Below, piece after piece: positions 18,043-26,125 of a stretch of DNA of 64,000 nucleotides (positions are counted from its first letter, which is position 1; each line of letters opens with the position of its first letter). Under the pieces are notes generated by a model. The model worked only from the letters and a program-made list of their open reading frames with translations, had not been told where the DNA came from and ran no database searches. The position numbers and the translations under genes are program-made. The stretch spans positions 83,270 to 147,269 of the forward strand of contig CAZTTG010000002.1 of NCBI GenBank assembly GCA_964615935.1, given 5' to 3'. This DNA is from CAZTTG01 sp964615935. GTDB taxonomy: Bacteria > Planctomycetota > UBA1135 > GCA-002686595.

Positions 18043-20565
18043 TCAATCCGCCGGACCCTCGTAGCGCTTCCGACCTTCGGCGGCGGCGGCGCGGTTCTCG
18101 AGCTCGACCCGCTGCCGGTGGGCGTACTTCTCCAGCCGGCGTCGATCGGCCTCGCAGGCCCGGAAGCCCGGCATGTCGGCCCGTGGCCGTCCGCGCAGCT
18201 CGCTCTGCCCGGCCAGGATGATCGTGAGCGCCTCGGCGTGGCCCCCCGGCTCGGCGTCCTTCAGCGGGATCAGGCAGGGGCTCAGCTCGGGACGGTCGAA
18301 GCTCAGCTGCGGCCCCCGGTTGCCCCGATGGTCGGCCAGCTTGGAGAAGGGCACCCCGGTCAGCTCGGCCAGGCGCCGGGTCTGCCCCTCGTCGAGCGGG
18401 GAGCGCCCCCCCAGGTTGTCGGGGTAGGCGCAGGCGTAGTCGGGGTAGTAGGGCGCGTTGAGGTCGATCCAGGTGACGATGCGATCCAGCTCCTCCGGGC
18501 TCAGCTCCACGCCCTCGTGGCCCTCGCGCAGGACCTGGACCAGCCGGCTGGCGTGCGAGCCCCAGGCTCGCGCCTCCTGGATCCCCGCCGGGCCGGCGCC
18601 GATGGCGCCCACGTAGCCCTTGCGCCACAGCTCGTTGTAGGAGGCGTTGAAGGTGGTCGCCCGGTCGGGGGCGAGGTTCAGCATGCCCCCCGCCTCCGGC
18701 CCGAAGTCGTGACAGCTCACGCAGGCGCGGTCGAAGACCGGCTGCACCTCGGCCACGTAGCTGAAGGGGCGCGGCGGCCCGCGCCAGCCTTCGAGCCGGC
18801 TGGGGGCGCGCCCCAGGGCGATGGGCATCTTCGCGCCCTCGACCGGCGGGGCCCCCCGGCGCTCCTCGTGGCAGCCCGTGCAGCCGACCCTCTCCCCCGC
18901 CTGCGTCATCATGCCGCTGCGCATGGACTGGACCATCATCCCGTCCGCGTCCAGGAGCTGGAAGTAGACGTAGGTGTCGCTGGGCAGCTCGAAGTACGCC
19001 GAACCGTCCGCCTCCACCGGCACGGTCCCGAGGATGCGCTTGTTGTTGAAGTCGTGCCAGTTCATGGCCGGCTTCTGCACCCCCTGGCCTCCCCAGGCCG
19101 GGTGGGTGAAGGTCCGCTTCTCGGGGGACTCGATCACCCGCAGGTACTTCACCTCGCCGCGCTCCACGCCGCGCATGTGCGTGCCCTGATGGACGTCGGT
19201 CACGTAGAGCTGGCTGGTTCCGCCGGCGAGCTGCCGTCGCGGGGGGAGCACCGGAGGACGCGGACGGGCGCTCAGCGGCATGGGGTCGAAGCAGCCGGGC
19301 TCCTCGGCGTGCAGGAGGAGCTGGTTGCCGAAGACGTCCAGCAACCAGATGCCGGTGCGCTCGCCCTCGCCGATGGTCCCGGCGCACAGGAAGTGCTTCT
19401 CGCTCAGCGGCCAGGGATCCTCGTAGCGCGGGCGCACCCGCTTGAAGGTGTCCCAGTCGCCCTGCCCCACCAGCTCGACGGCGCTGGCCGGCCAGGTCCG
19501 GACCACCGACGGGCGGCCGTCGACCCCCAGCCGGCGGTCGATGACGGCCAGGGCTCCCCAGGGCCGGTCGTGGCAGGAGCCGAAGACGCACACCGCGCGC
19601 TGCCCGCCGGGCAGCGGCCGCGCGTCGATCGCGCCGCCCGGCGAGCAGGTGTTGTTTCCCCAGTAGACGGCGTGCCCGGTGCCGTCGGGCCAGACCGTCC
19701 ACAGGCCCTGGGCGTCGCCGAAGTTGCGGTCGACGTACTCCCAGCGGTCGTACAGAATCCGGCCGTCGGGCAGGAGCGCCCCGTGCCCCTCGAAGAGGGT
19801 GCTCTTGCCGATCTGGTGGATGTTGGCCCCGTCGGCGTCCATCCGGAACAGGTTGGCCATGATGTGCTGGTTGCACATGCAGTACTTGGGCTCGCGCGAG
19901 GAGGTGAAGGCGATCCCGCCGTCGGGGAGGTAGAGGGGATCGACGTCGGCCACGCCCGGCGCGAAGGTGAGCTGCCGCGGCTCGCCGCCGTCGGCCTCCA
20001 GCTCCCAGAGGTGGTAGTCGTCGCCGGCGTCCTGGCGCAGGGAGACCAGGATGCTCCTCCCGTCGAAGTGCACCTCCGGATCGCGCACCACCCCGGCGGG
20101 CACCTCCAGCAGGGTCCGCACGCGGCCGCCCTCCCCCAGCTCGATGGTCTTGAGCGCGCTCCCCCCCTCGAAGCTGGCCGTGTTGACCTCGCCGGTCTGG
20201 AACAGGGTGGCGGTGTTATGGTGATCGGATCGGTACTGGCGGCGGACGACGAAGAGGAGGGGGTGGTCGGACACCAGCGGGTTGGCGATCAGCGCCTCCC
20301 GCCGCAGGGCGTCGAGCCGATCGGGATCGGCCGCGGTCTCCGCCTCGATCGCGTCCAGCCTGCGGAGGTACTCCGCGCCCCGGGGATAGCGCTCGGGAAA
20401 GGTGGCCATCAGGTCCTCGATGGCCCGGCGCAGGGCCTCGTCCCGCGCGCCGAGGGCGCGGGCGGCCTCCTGGCCCGACCCTCCCGGTCGGCCGGCGGCC
20501 GGAGGGGCCAGCCACAGAGAGAGGCCGACGATTGCCACCAGGTACCCGGTCTGCATGCGCTTCAT
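18043..20565 (-). CDS. Exported HzsA-like (hydrazine synthase alpha middle domain) dihaem c-type protein
   Basis: 840 residues. The N-terminus is a signal peptide (about 25 residues, ending in APPAAG). The middle has TolB/PD40-type propeller segments (FDGRSILVSLRQDAG, YLPDGGIAFTSSREP, LFRMDADGANIHQIG) like those in the middle domain of the hydrazine synthase alpha subunit. Two haem c motifs follow: C562-TGC-H566 and C615-VSC-H619. Such proteins are frequent in planctomycetes and relatives that do not perform anammox; their function is unknown. No HzsB or HzsC homologue is nearby, so hydrazine synthesis is not implied. The start at 20565 is favoured because an in-frame ATG further upstream would overlap the -10 element at 20606-20613. 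Confidence 0.82.
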   Translation of the reverse strand: MKRMQTGYLVAIVGLSLWLAPPAAGRPGGSGQEAARALGARDEALRRAIEDLMATFPERYPRGAEYLRRLDAIEAETAADPDRLDALRREALIANPLVSDHPLLFVVRRQYRSDHHNTATLFQTGEVNTASFEGGSALKTIELGEGGRVRTLLEVPAGVVRDPEVHFDGRSILVSLRQDAGDDYHLWELEADGGEPRQLTFAPGVADVDPLYLPDGGIAFTSSREPKYCMCNQHIMANLFRMDADGANIHQIGKSTLFEGHGALLPDGRILYDRWEYVDRNFGDAQGLWTVWPDGTGHAVYWGNNTCSPGGAIDARPLPGGQRAVCVFGSCHDRPWGALAVIDRRLGVDGRPSVVRTWPASAVELVGQGDWDTFKRVRPRYEDPWPLSEKHFLCAGTIGEGERTGIWLLDVFGNQLLLHAEEPGCFDPMPLSARPRPPVLPPRRQLAGGTSQLYVTDVHQGTHMRGVERGEVKYLRVIESPEKRTFTHPAWGGQGVQKPAMNWHDFNNKRILGTVPVEADGSAYFELPSDTYVYFQLLDADGMMVQSMRSGMMTQAGERVGCTGCHEERRGAPPVEGAKMPIALGRAPSRLEGWRGPPRPFSYVAEVQPVFDRACVSCHDFGPEAGGMLNLAPDRATTFNASYNELWRKGYVGAIGAGPAGIQEARAWGSHASRLVQVLREGHEGVELSPEELDRIVTWIDLNAPYYPDYACAYPDNLGGRSPLDEGQTRRLAELTGVPFSKLADHRGNRGPQLSFDRPELSPCLIPLKDAEPGGHAEALTIILAGQSELRGRPRADMPGFRACEADRRRLEKYAHRQRVELENRAAAAEGRKRYEGPAD

Positions 20566-20605
20566 GTCCTCGGCCGCGCCGCTCTCCTCGCGCGCCCTGG
20601 GTGCC

Positions 20606-20613
20606 ATGCTAGC
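20606..20613 (-). promoter_or_regulatory. Extended -10 element of the HzsA-like gene
   Basis: The minus strand reads GCTAGCAT, a G[GC]TANNNT octamer, about 41 bases upstream of the ATG at 20565. It contains the ATG of a possible longer start, making that start unlikely. Confidence 0.55.
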
Positions 20614-20666
20614 CTCGATGGCCGAAGAGGGCGAGCGCCGCGCGGTGGGCCCCCGGATCGGGGACC

Positions 20667-21620
20667 TCAGCCGAGGGCTCCGCCCGTCGCGCGCAGGAAG
20701 GCCAGCCAGGCCGAGATGGAGAGCAGCGAGGCCACCGTGGATCCGATGACGATGGCGGCCGCCAGCCGCTCGTCGCCGCGCATCTCCTGGGCCATGATGT
20801 AGCTCACAACCGCCGTGGGCGCGGCCATGATCAGGACCGGAACGCCCAGCTCCATCCCCTCGAGACCCACGGCGCGCAGGCCACCCCACACCAGGGCCGG
20901 GTAGATCACGAGCTTGATCAGGCTGACCAGCGAGGCGGGGGCGAGCTCGGCCCGCAACCTCCCGAAGTCCAGGCTGGCGCCCACCGAGAGCAGCGCCAGG
21001 GGCATGGCGATCCGGCCGACCAGCTCGAGCGCCCGGTCGCCGCTGGTGGGCAGGCCGATCCCCAGCGCCGAGAATGCGATCCCGGTCGCGCAGGCGAGGA
21101 TCAGGGGGTTGCGGAGGATCTTCCAGGCCGTCTCCCCCCACACCCTCCAGGCGCTCCCGTCCCCCCGGCGGTGGGGCAGCACCAGCACCAGCACGGCCAC
21201 GAGGTTGTACACCACCACCATGAACCCGATCAGCACCGCCGCCGGAGCCAGGACCCGCTCGCCGTAGGCGTTGGCGACCACCGGCAGGCCCACGAAGACC
21301 ATGTTGCTGCGGAGCGCCCCCTGGGTGAGCACGCCGCGCCTCGCCGGCGAGGAACGGCCGGCGGCGAGGTAGGCCACCGCGGACAAGGCCGCGGTCACGC
21401 CGGCGATCACCAGCAGGGCCCGCAGGTCGATCGTCTCGCGCAGGGGCGAGAGCGCGGTGCTCCGCAGGAGCAGGGCCGGGGCGGCCACGTAGAACACCAG
21501 CCTCGACAGGAAGGCGTTGATCCCCCCGTCGACGAAGCCGAAGACCCTCAGCAGCCACCCGGTGGCTATCACCAGGAAGACCGGGAGGACGACGTCGACG
21601 ATGTCCATCAGGGCGGACAT
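20667..21620 (-). CDS. Auxin efflux carrier (AEC) family permease
   Basis: 317 residues with about ten hydrophobic helices in two five-helix halves and a short basic loop in the middle (PHRRGDGSAWR). Family features include the opening VVLPVFLVIATGWLLR, the FYVAAPALL and RSNMVFVGLPVV blocks, MPLALLSVGASLDF, and a late MAAPTAVVSYIMAQE. Bacterial members export or import carboxylates such as malate or malonate; the substrate cannot be read here. The ATG lies only nine bases after the last base of a GCTAGACT element, so the message may be leaderless. It is followed on the same strand by the HzsA-like gene, which has its own promoter, so the two may not be one unit. Confidence 0.88.
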   Translation of the reverse strand: MSALMDIVDVVLPVFLVIATGWLLRVFGFVDGGINAFLSRLVFYVAAPALLLRSTALSPLRETIDLRALLVIAGVTAALSAVAYLAAGRSSPARRGVLTQGALRSNMVFVGLPVVANAYGERVLAPAAVLIGFMVVVYNLVAVLVLVLPHRRGDGSAWRVWGETAWKILRNPLILACATGIAFSALGIGLPTSGDRALELVGRIAMPLALLSVGASLDFGRLRAELAPASLVSLIKLVIYPALVWGGLRAVGLEGMELGVPVLIMAAPTAVVSYIMAQEMRGDERLAAAIVIGSTVASLLSISAWLAFLRATGGALG

Positions 21621-21629
21621 GAAGCCGGC

Positions 21630-21637
21630 AGTCTAGC
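21630..21637 (-). promoter_or_regulatory. Extended -10 element of the AEC permease
   Basis: The minus strand reads GCTAGACT. Nine bases separate it from the ATG at 21620, which would put the transcription start at or next to the first codon. Confidence 0.5.
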
Positions 21638-21686
21638 CCCTGAAACGCCCCGGAGAATGCTCCCGCCGGGAAGCCACCGGCCGATC

Positions 21687-21714
21687 TTGCGCGATCATGA
21701 CCTTCGGGTAGCAT
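21687..21714 (+). promoter_or_regulatory. Promoter of the transglutaminase operon
   Basis: TTGCGC at 21687-21692, a 16-base spacer and GGTAGCAT at 21707-21714 form a reasonable -35/-10 pair, 43 bases before the GTG start. Confidence 0.5.
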
Positions 21715-21756
21715 CTCCCCTCGCCCCCCGATCCTGGAACGAAGAGGAGAGCTGCG

Positions 21757-23358
21757 GTGAATCGCCTTCGCATCCCCATCACGATCCCGGTCATCGCGGC
21801 CCTGACGAGCGTGCTCTCGGCCCACTCGGGCGAGGTGGTCCGCACCCTGCCCGCCCCCGGCGGCTTCTGCACCGGGGCGGCCTTCGACGGCGAGTGCCTG
21901 TGGGTCGCCGACCACAAGCAGGACCGGCTCTCCCGGATCGACGTCGCCAGCGGGGAGGTCGTGGGCTCGATCCCCTCCCCGGGCTACTGGCCCACGGGGC
22001 TGGCCTGGGACGGCGAGCACCTGTGGAACGCGGACGACGCCCAGAAGCGCCTCTTCCAGGTGGTCGTCTCCGACGGGACCGTACTGCGCTCGATCGACTC
22101 GCCCACCAGCCGCCCCGACGGCCTCGCTTGGGATGGCAGCACCCTGTGGGTGGGCGACTACAAGAACGGGAAGATCATGCGCATCGACCTTTCCGACGGC
22201 ACCGCGGTGAAGACCCTGCCGGCTCCCGCTCGGGCGGCCAACGGCCTGGCCTTCGACGGCACCTACCTGTGGTGCGCGGATCGCATGATGGACGAGATCT
22301 ACATGATCGATCCGGAGAGCGGCGACGTGCTCATGGTCCTGGACTCGCCCGGTCCCTTCCCCCGAGGCCTGGCCTGGGACGGGGAGTGCCTGTGGAACGT
22401 CGACTACCAGCACGACCGCGTGTACCGCCTGGTCCGGCAGGACGACGAGCTCTACCGATTGACGGACACGCGCCGCGCCCGGGTCACCCACACCCACGAG
22501 GTCGCCTTCCACGGGCAGGGCAGGCTGCGCATGCTCGAGGTGTGCTTCGCCATGCCCGAGGAGATGCCCCAGCAGCGGGTGCTCTCCACGACCCTCTCTC
22601 CCGAGGGCCACGGCTTCGCCGAGGACCGCTGGAACCAGCGGGTGGCGGTCTTCGGCTACTCCGACCACGCCCCCGGCCCGCGGGTCCGCACGACCCTGGA
22701 GGTCGAGGCCCAGATCTCGGCCATCCGCTACTTCGTCTTCCCCGACCGCTGCGGCAGCCTGGACGACATCCCCTACGAGATCCGCGAGCGGTACACGGCG
22801 GACGGCAGCAAGTACCAGATGTCGGACCCCTACATCCAGGACCTGGCGCGGAAGGTCGTCGGCGAGGAGACCAACCCCTACTACATCGCTCGCCGCGTCT
22901 TCGACCACGTCCGCGGTGCCCTGGAGTACAAGCTGGAGGGAGGCTGGAACGCGGCGCCGGTGGTGCTACAGCGCGGGACCGGCTCCTGCTCGGAGTACAG
23001 CTTCTGCTTCATCGCTCTGTGCCGGGCGGCCGGCCTGCCGGCGCGCTACGTCGGGGCCCTGGTCGTGCGCGGCGACGACGCCAGCCTGGACGACACCTTC
23101 CACCGCTGGCCGGAGGTGTACCTGCCGAGCTACGGCTGGATCCCCATTGATCCCCAGGCGGGAGACAAATCGAGCCCCCGCGACCGGGCGCTGGCCATCG
23201 GCGATCTATCCAACCGCTTTCTGATCACCACCCAGGGGGGCGGCGACTCGCGCTACCTGGGCTGGTACTACAACAGCCACGAGAGCTACGTGACGGACCC
23301 CAAGGTGGAGGTGCACGTCGAGACCTTCGCCGAGTGGGAGCCGCTGGACGAGGGCTGA
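21757..23358 (+). CDS. Secreted transglutaminase-like cysteine protein with five beta-propeller-type repeats
   Basis: 533 residues, GTG start with GAGGAG upstream, and a signal peptide of about 22 residues. Residues about 28-235 hold five copies of a roughly 42-residue repeat of the form GLAWDGExLWxxD, resembling NHL/YncE propeller blades. After a linker, a transglutaminase-like domain occupies about 370-500 with the triad C411 (GSCSEYS), H449 (TFHRWPE) and D465 (IPIDPQ) all present. Such bacterial domains act as cysteine peptidases or amide-forming enzymes; which applies here is unknown. It heads a three-gene unit with the caspase-like protein (19-base gap) and a lipoprotein (24-base gap), all predicted to be exported. 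Confidence 0.85.
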   Translation: MNRLRIPITIPVIAALTSVLSAHSGEVVRTLPAPGGFCTGAAFDGECLWVADHKQDRLSRIDVASGEVVGSIPSPGYWPTGLAWDGEHLWNADDAQKRLFQVVVSDGTVLRSIDSPTSRPDGLAWDGSTLWVGDYKNGKIMRIDLSDGTAVKTLPAPARAANGLAFDGTYLWCADRMMDEIYMIDPESGDVLMVLDSPGPFPRGLAWDGECLWNVDYQHDRVYRLVRQDDELYRLTDTRRARVTHTHEVAFHGQGRLRMLEVCFAMPEEMPQQRVLSTTLSPEGHGFAEDRWNQRVAVFGYSDHAPGPRVRTTLEVEAQISAIRYFVFPDRCGSLDDIPYEIRERYTADGSKYQMSDPYIQDLARKVVGEETNPYYIARRVFDHVRGALEYKLEGGWNAAPVVLQRGTGSCSEYSFCFIALCRAAGLPARYVGALVVRGDDASLDDTFHRWPEVYLPSYGWIPIDPQAGDKSSPRDRALAIGDLSNRFLITTQGGGDSRYLGWYYNSHESYVTDPKVEVHVETFAEWEPLDEG

Positions 23359-23377
23359 TCGGAGCGCGGCTCAGCCG

Positions 23378-24349
23378 ATGAGAGCCCCGATCCTCCTGGC
23401 CCCGCTCCTCGCGCTCGCGGCCGCCGCGGGCCAGGAGGACGCGCGCCCAGCCGGCCATCGCCTGGGCCTCTTCATCGGCATCGACCGCTACCCCCGCATC
23501 GAGGGCGGGGACCTGGACGGCTGCGTCAACGACGTCCGGCACCTGCGGGAGCTCTTCCGCGCGCGCTTCGGCTTCGAGCGCTCCGCGCTCCTGGGGCTCG
23601 CGATCCACTGCGACGAGCCCGCGCGCTCGCTGCGCCTCTACTCCCCCACCGCCCTGCCCGACCCGGAGGTCCCGGCGGCCGACCGGCCCGACCCGGTGCT
23701 CGAGCTCTCCTGCGCCGATCCCGCGCGGGCAGCCGAGCGGCTGGCCGAGCACCTCCTCCACATGGCCCGCGTGCGGCGGCTGTTGAGCCTCGAGCACGAG
23801 GTGGGCCGGATCGAGCCCGTGCTGGAGGCCTACGAGGAGGTGGAGGGGGCCCGGCGGGCGCTCGACCGCCCGGCCGTGGACGGGATCCAGCGCTTCCGCG
23901 CCGGGGATCCGATCGCCATCACCTTCCGCAACCGCACCCGGCGCCCGCTGTACGTCAGCCTCCTGCAGGTGGACCTCTCCGGCCCGGAGAGGGAAGGCCT
24001 GCCGGTCGGCGCCGCGCTGGTGTACCCCGGTCGCTCCTCGGAGGTGCGCCCGGTGCCGCCCCGCGGGGAGCTCCGGATCCCGCACTTCCGCGCCACCGCC
24101 GAGGTGCCCCTGGAGCGCACCCACCTCAAGCTGATCGCCACCAGCGAGCGCATGGACTTCCGCCCGCTGCTGGAGTCGGGGCCCGGCCTCCGAGGGGCGC
24201 CGGCCACCCGCGGAGCGGTTCCCGGCCAGAGCCTCTACGATCTCCTGGACGACGTCCTGGGCGAGGGCACCCGGACGAGGGGATGCGCCCCGGGCTCGGG
24301 CGATGTCTACTGGACGACCGCCGACCTGCTCTTCGACGTGGAGCAGTAG
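23378..24349 (+). CDS. Caspase-like protein lacking the catalytic core (probable internal deletion)
   Basis: 323 residues with a signal peptide (cleavage near residue 18). Residues 30-72 are a clear caspase (peptidase C14) opening: GLFIGIDRYPRI, then DGCVNDVRHLRELF and RFGFERSALL. In the family the next 100-150 residues carry the SGHG histidine and the DSCHSG cysteine. Here neither exists; the chain jumps near residue 73 to a region that ends in a DUF4384-like beta domain (FRAGDPIAITFRNRTRRP, VYPGRSSEVRPVP). It is therefore not an active caspase. It could be a decayed gene or a retained non-catalytic binding protein; the frame is intact and codon use normal. It lies in an operon between the transglutaminase and a lipoprotein. 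Confidence 0.75.
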   Translation: MRAPILLAPLLALAAAAGQEDARPAGHRLGLFIGIDRYPRIEGGDLDGCVNDVRHLRELFRARFGFERSALLGLAIHCDEPARSLRLYSPTALPDPEVPAADRPDPVLELSCADPARAAERLAEHLLHMARVRRLLSLEHEVGRIEPVLEAYEEVEGARRALDRPAVDGIQRFRAGDPIAITFRNRTRRPLYVSLLQVDLSGPEREGLPVGAALVYPGRSSEVRPVPPRGELRIPHFRATAEVPLERTHLKLIATSERMDFRPLLESGPGLRGAPATRGAVPGQSLYDLLDDVLGEGTRTRGCAPGSGDVYWTTADLLFDVEQ

Positions 24350-24373
24350 GCCCCTCGAGCTGCAAGGATCACC

Positions 24374-26110
24374 ATGCACCAGACGCTCACACCCGTCGCC
24401 CGCCGGCTCCTTCTCGGGCGGATCGAGCTCCTCGCGCTCGGCGGCCTCCTGCTGGCGGTCGCGGGCTGCCGCTCCTCGGAGACCCTCTCCCGGGAGAGGC
24501 GCGTCGAGTACCAGCACGAGGCCGGCTCGGCGCACTTCGCGGTGCTCTCGGTGGCTCCCTGGGAGGAGTACGCCGAGTCGATGCAGCCGCACTTCCCCTT
24601 CAGCGAGCTGGACGCGCTGCAGGAGGTCGTCCCCGACACGCAGGCCTTCCAGGAGACGGTCACCCGGCTCCTCCAGGCGGGCGGCGGCGCGACCACCTCC
24701 TCGCTGGGCGAGGGCGAGACGGCTCCGGAGGTGGGCTCGGGGCCGACCGCCATCCTGCCGGGGCAGGACGTCTCCACCCACCACATCCCCTCGGTGCTGC
24801 AGACGCGGATCGGCATCGACTCGATGCTGAAGTACTGGGCGGCCACCGCACTCTACCAGGAGGTGCAGCTCCTCAACCGCTACGTGCGGGACGCCGCCCT
24901 GCGCGAGGGCTTCGATCCCTACGTGGTGCGTCTCCAGATCAGCCTGCTGCCCAGCGCCCGCAACGAGCCCTACGACGCCTACTCCACGCTCTCCTTCTTC
25001 ACCCGGAGCGGCGGGGGGGACGACGATCCCCTGGTGGCGCAGGCGGACGCGGGCACGCCTCTCTTCCCGTTGCGGGGTGAGGGCGGGGGCGTGGGATCCA
25101 AGGGAGCCGCGTGGGAGACGCCCCACGTGCTGCCCTTCCTGGTCACCGACAACCTGGAGGCCTCGCTGCAGTCGCGGATGATGGACAACGTGCGGCAGCT
25201 CGCCGGCGCCCTCTCGGCCCTGGGCAGCGCCGCCAGCGTGGAGCTGCAGATGCAGCAGGTCGAGCGCGACGTGCAGAGCGTACACGGCCGCGACCTGAAC
25301 AGCCTGATGACCGTGGCCCGCCTCTCGGACAACACCCTGAAGGTGAGGCTGGGGGCCATGCTGCAGGCGCAGGCCACCTACGCCATGGTGCCGCGCACCC
25401 ACAACATCACCCTCCTCGTGATGGTGCCGCGGGGGGCTCCGCGCCGGATCCAGGTCATCTCCCGGACCAACCTGGTGGACGCCCGCTCGGGCGAGCCCCT
25501 GCCCCATCGGCCGGTCGCCGTCATCGATCGCGAGCTCGACGCCATCCGGGCCAGGCACGGCCTGGAGGGCGTGGATCGCGAGGAGCTCGACGTGCTGCTG
25601 GCCTGCGCGCAGCGCAACGATCAGAGGGCCTACTTCTTTGCGCTGGGCGAGGTCCTGGGGGAGGAGGGCGCCGACTTCCCCTACCCGCGCACCCTGTGGG
25701 TCGACCTGGTCTCCCTCCTGGGCGGCAGCCAGTACGGCTCCACCGAGTTCGATCTCCCGCGTCCGGACGGCGAGGAGCTCGAGGGCTCCCTCTTCCCGCC
25801 GCCGCAGGTGGCCCTGATCCGCGACGACGGCTCCTCCCGCGCCGAGGCGGTCCTGCGGGGCGTGGAGGTGCTGGATTCCTCCGGCTGGAGCGCCACGCTG
25901 GTGGTGTACCAGGGAGCGCGGGTCCTGCCCCTGCTCTCCGAGGACCTGATCATCGACGGGGCCATGCAGGAGATGCGCATCTCCTTCCCCTCGCTGACCG
26001 CCTGGGGACTGACGGAGGCCGCCAGCTCAGTCGGCAATCTGGTCCTGGAGCTGCGGCACCAGGACGAGTGGGTGAGGTACGAGGCGCTGTACTCCCGCCC
26101 TGGCCCCTGA
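24374..26110 (+). CDS. Lipoprotein of unknown function
   Basis: 578 residues. An N-terminal hydrophobic segment ends in the lipobox LAVAGC (C32), so the protein is probably anchored in a membrane outside the cytoplasm. I do not recognise a domain. The middle (about 290-340) is rich in short helical, Q- and E-rich stretches, and residues about 350-400 look like beta-strand (THNITLLVMVPRGAP). The C-terminal third has an immunoglobulin-like feel but no named match. It is the last gene of the three-gene unit beginning with the transglutaminase, and its stop lies 15 bases from the convergent neighbour. AAGGAT precedes the ATG. Function not assigned. Confidence 0.75.
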   Translation: MHQTLTPVARRLLLGRIELLALGGLLLAVAGCRSSETLSRERRVEYQHEAGSAHFAVLSVAPWEEYAESMQPHFPFSELDALQEVVPDTQAFQETVTRLLQAGGGATTSSLGEGETAPEVGSGPTAILPGQDVSTHHIPSVLQTRIGIDSMLKYWAATALYQEVQLLNRYVRDAALREGFDPYVVRLQISLLPSARNEPYDAYSTLSFFTRSGGGDDDPLVAQADAGTPLFPLRGEGGGVGSKGAAWETPHVLPFLVTDNLEASLQSRMMDNVRQLAGALSALGSAASVELQMQQVERDVQSVHGRDLNSLMTVARLSDNTLKVRLGAMLQAQATYAMVPRTHNITLLVMVPRGAPRRIQVISRTNLVDARSGEPLPHRPVAVIDRELDAIRARHGLEGVDREELDVLLACAQRNDQRAYFFALGEVLGEEGADFPYPRTLWVDLVSLLGGSQYGSTEFDLPRPDGEELEGSLFPPPQVALIRDDGSSRAEAVLRGVEVLDSSGWSATLVVYQGARVLPLLSEDLIIDGAMQEMRISFPSLTAWGLTEAASSVGNLVLELRHQDEWVRYEALYSRPGP

Positions 26111-26125
26111 GGGGCGGGTCCGGGG

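Noticed and set aside
18043..20565. Hydrazine synthase and anammox metabolism
   Set aside because: Only the HzsA-type middle domain and two haem motifs are present; HzsB and HzsC are absent and the family is common in non-anammox bacteria.
23378..24349. Active metacaspase
   Set aside because: Both catalytic motifs are missing.
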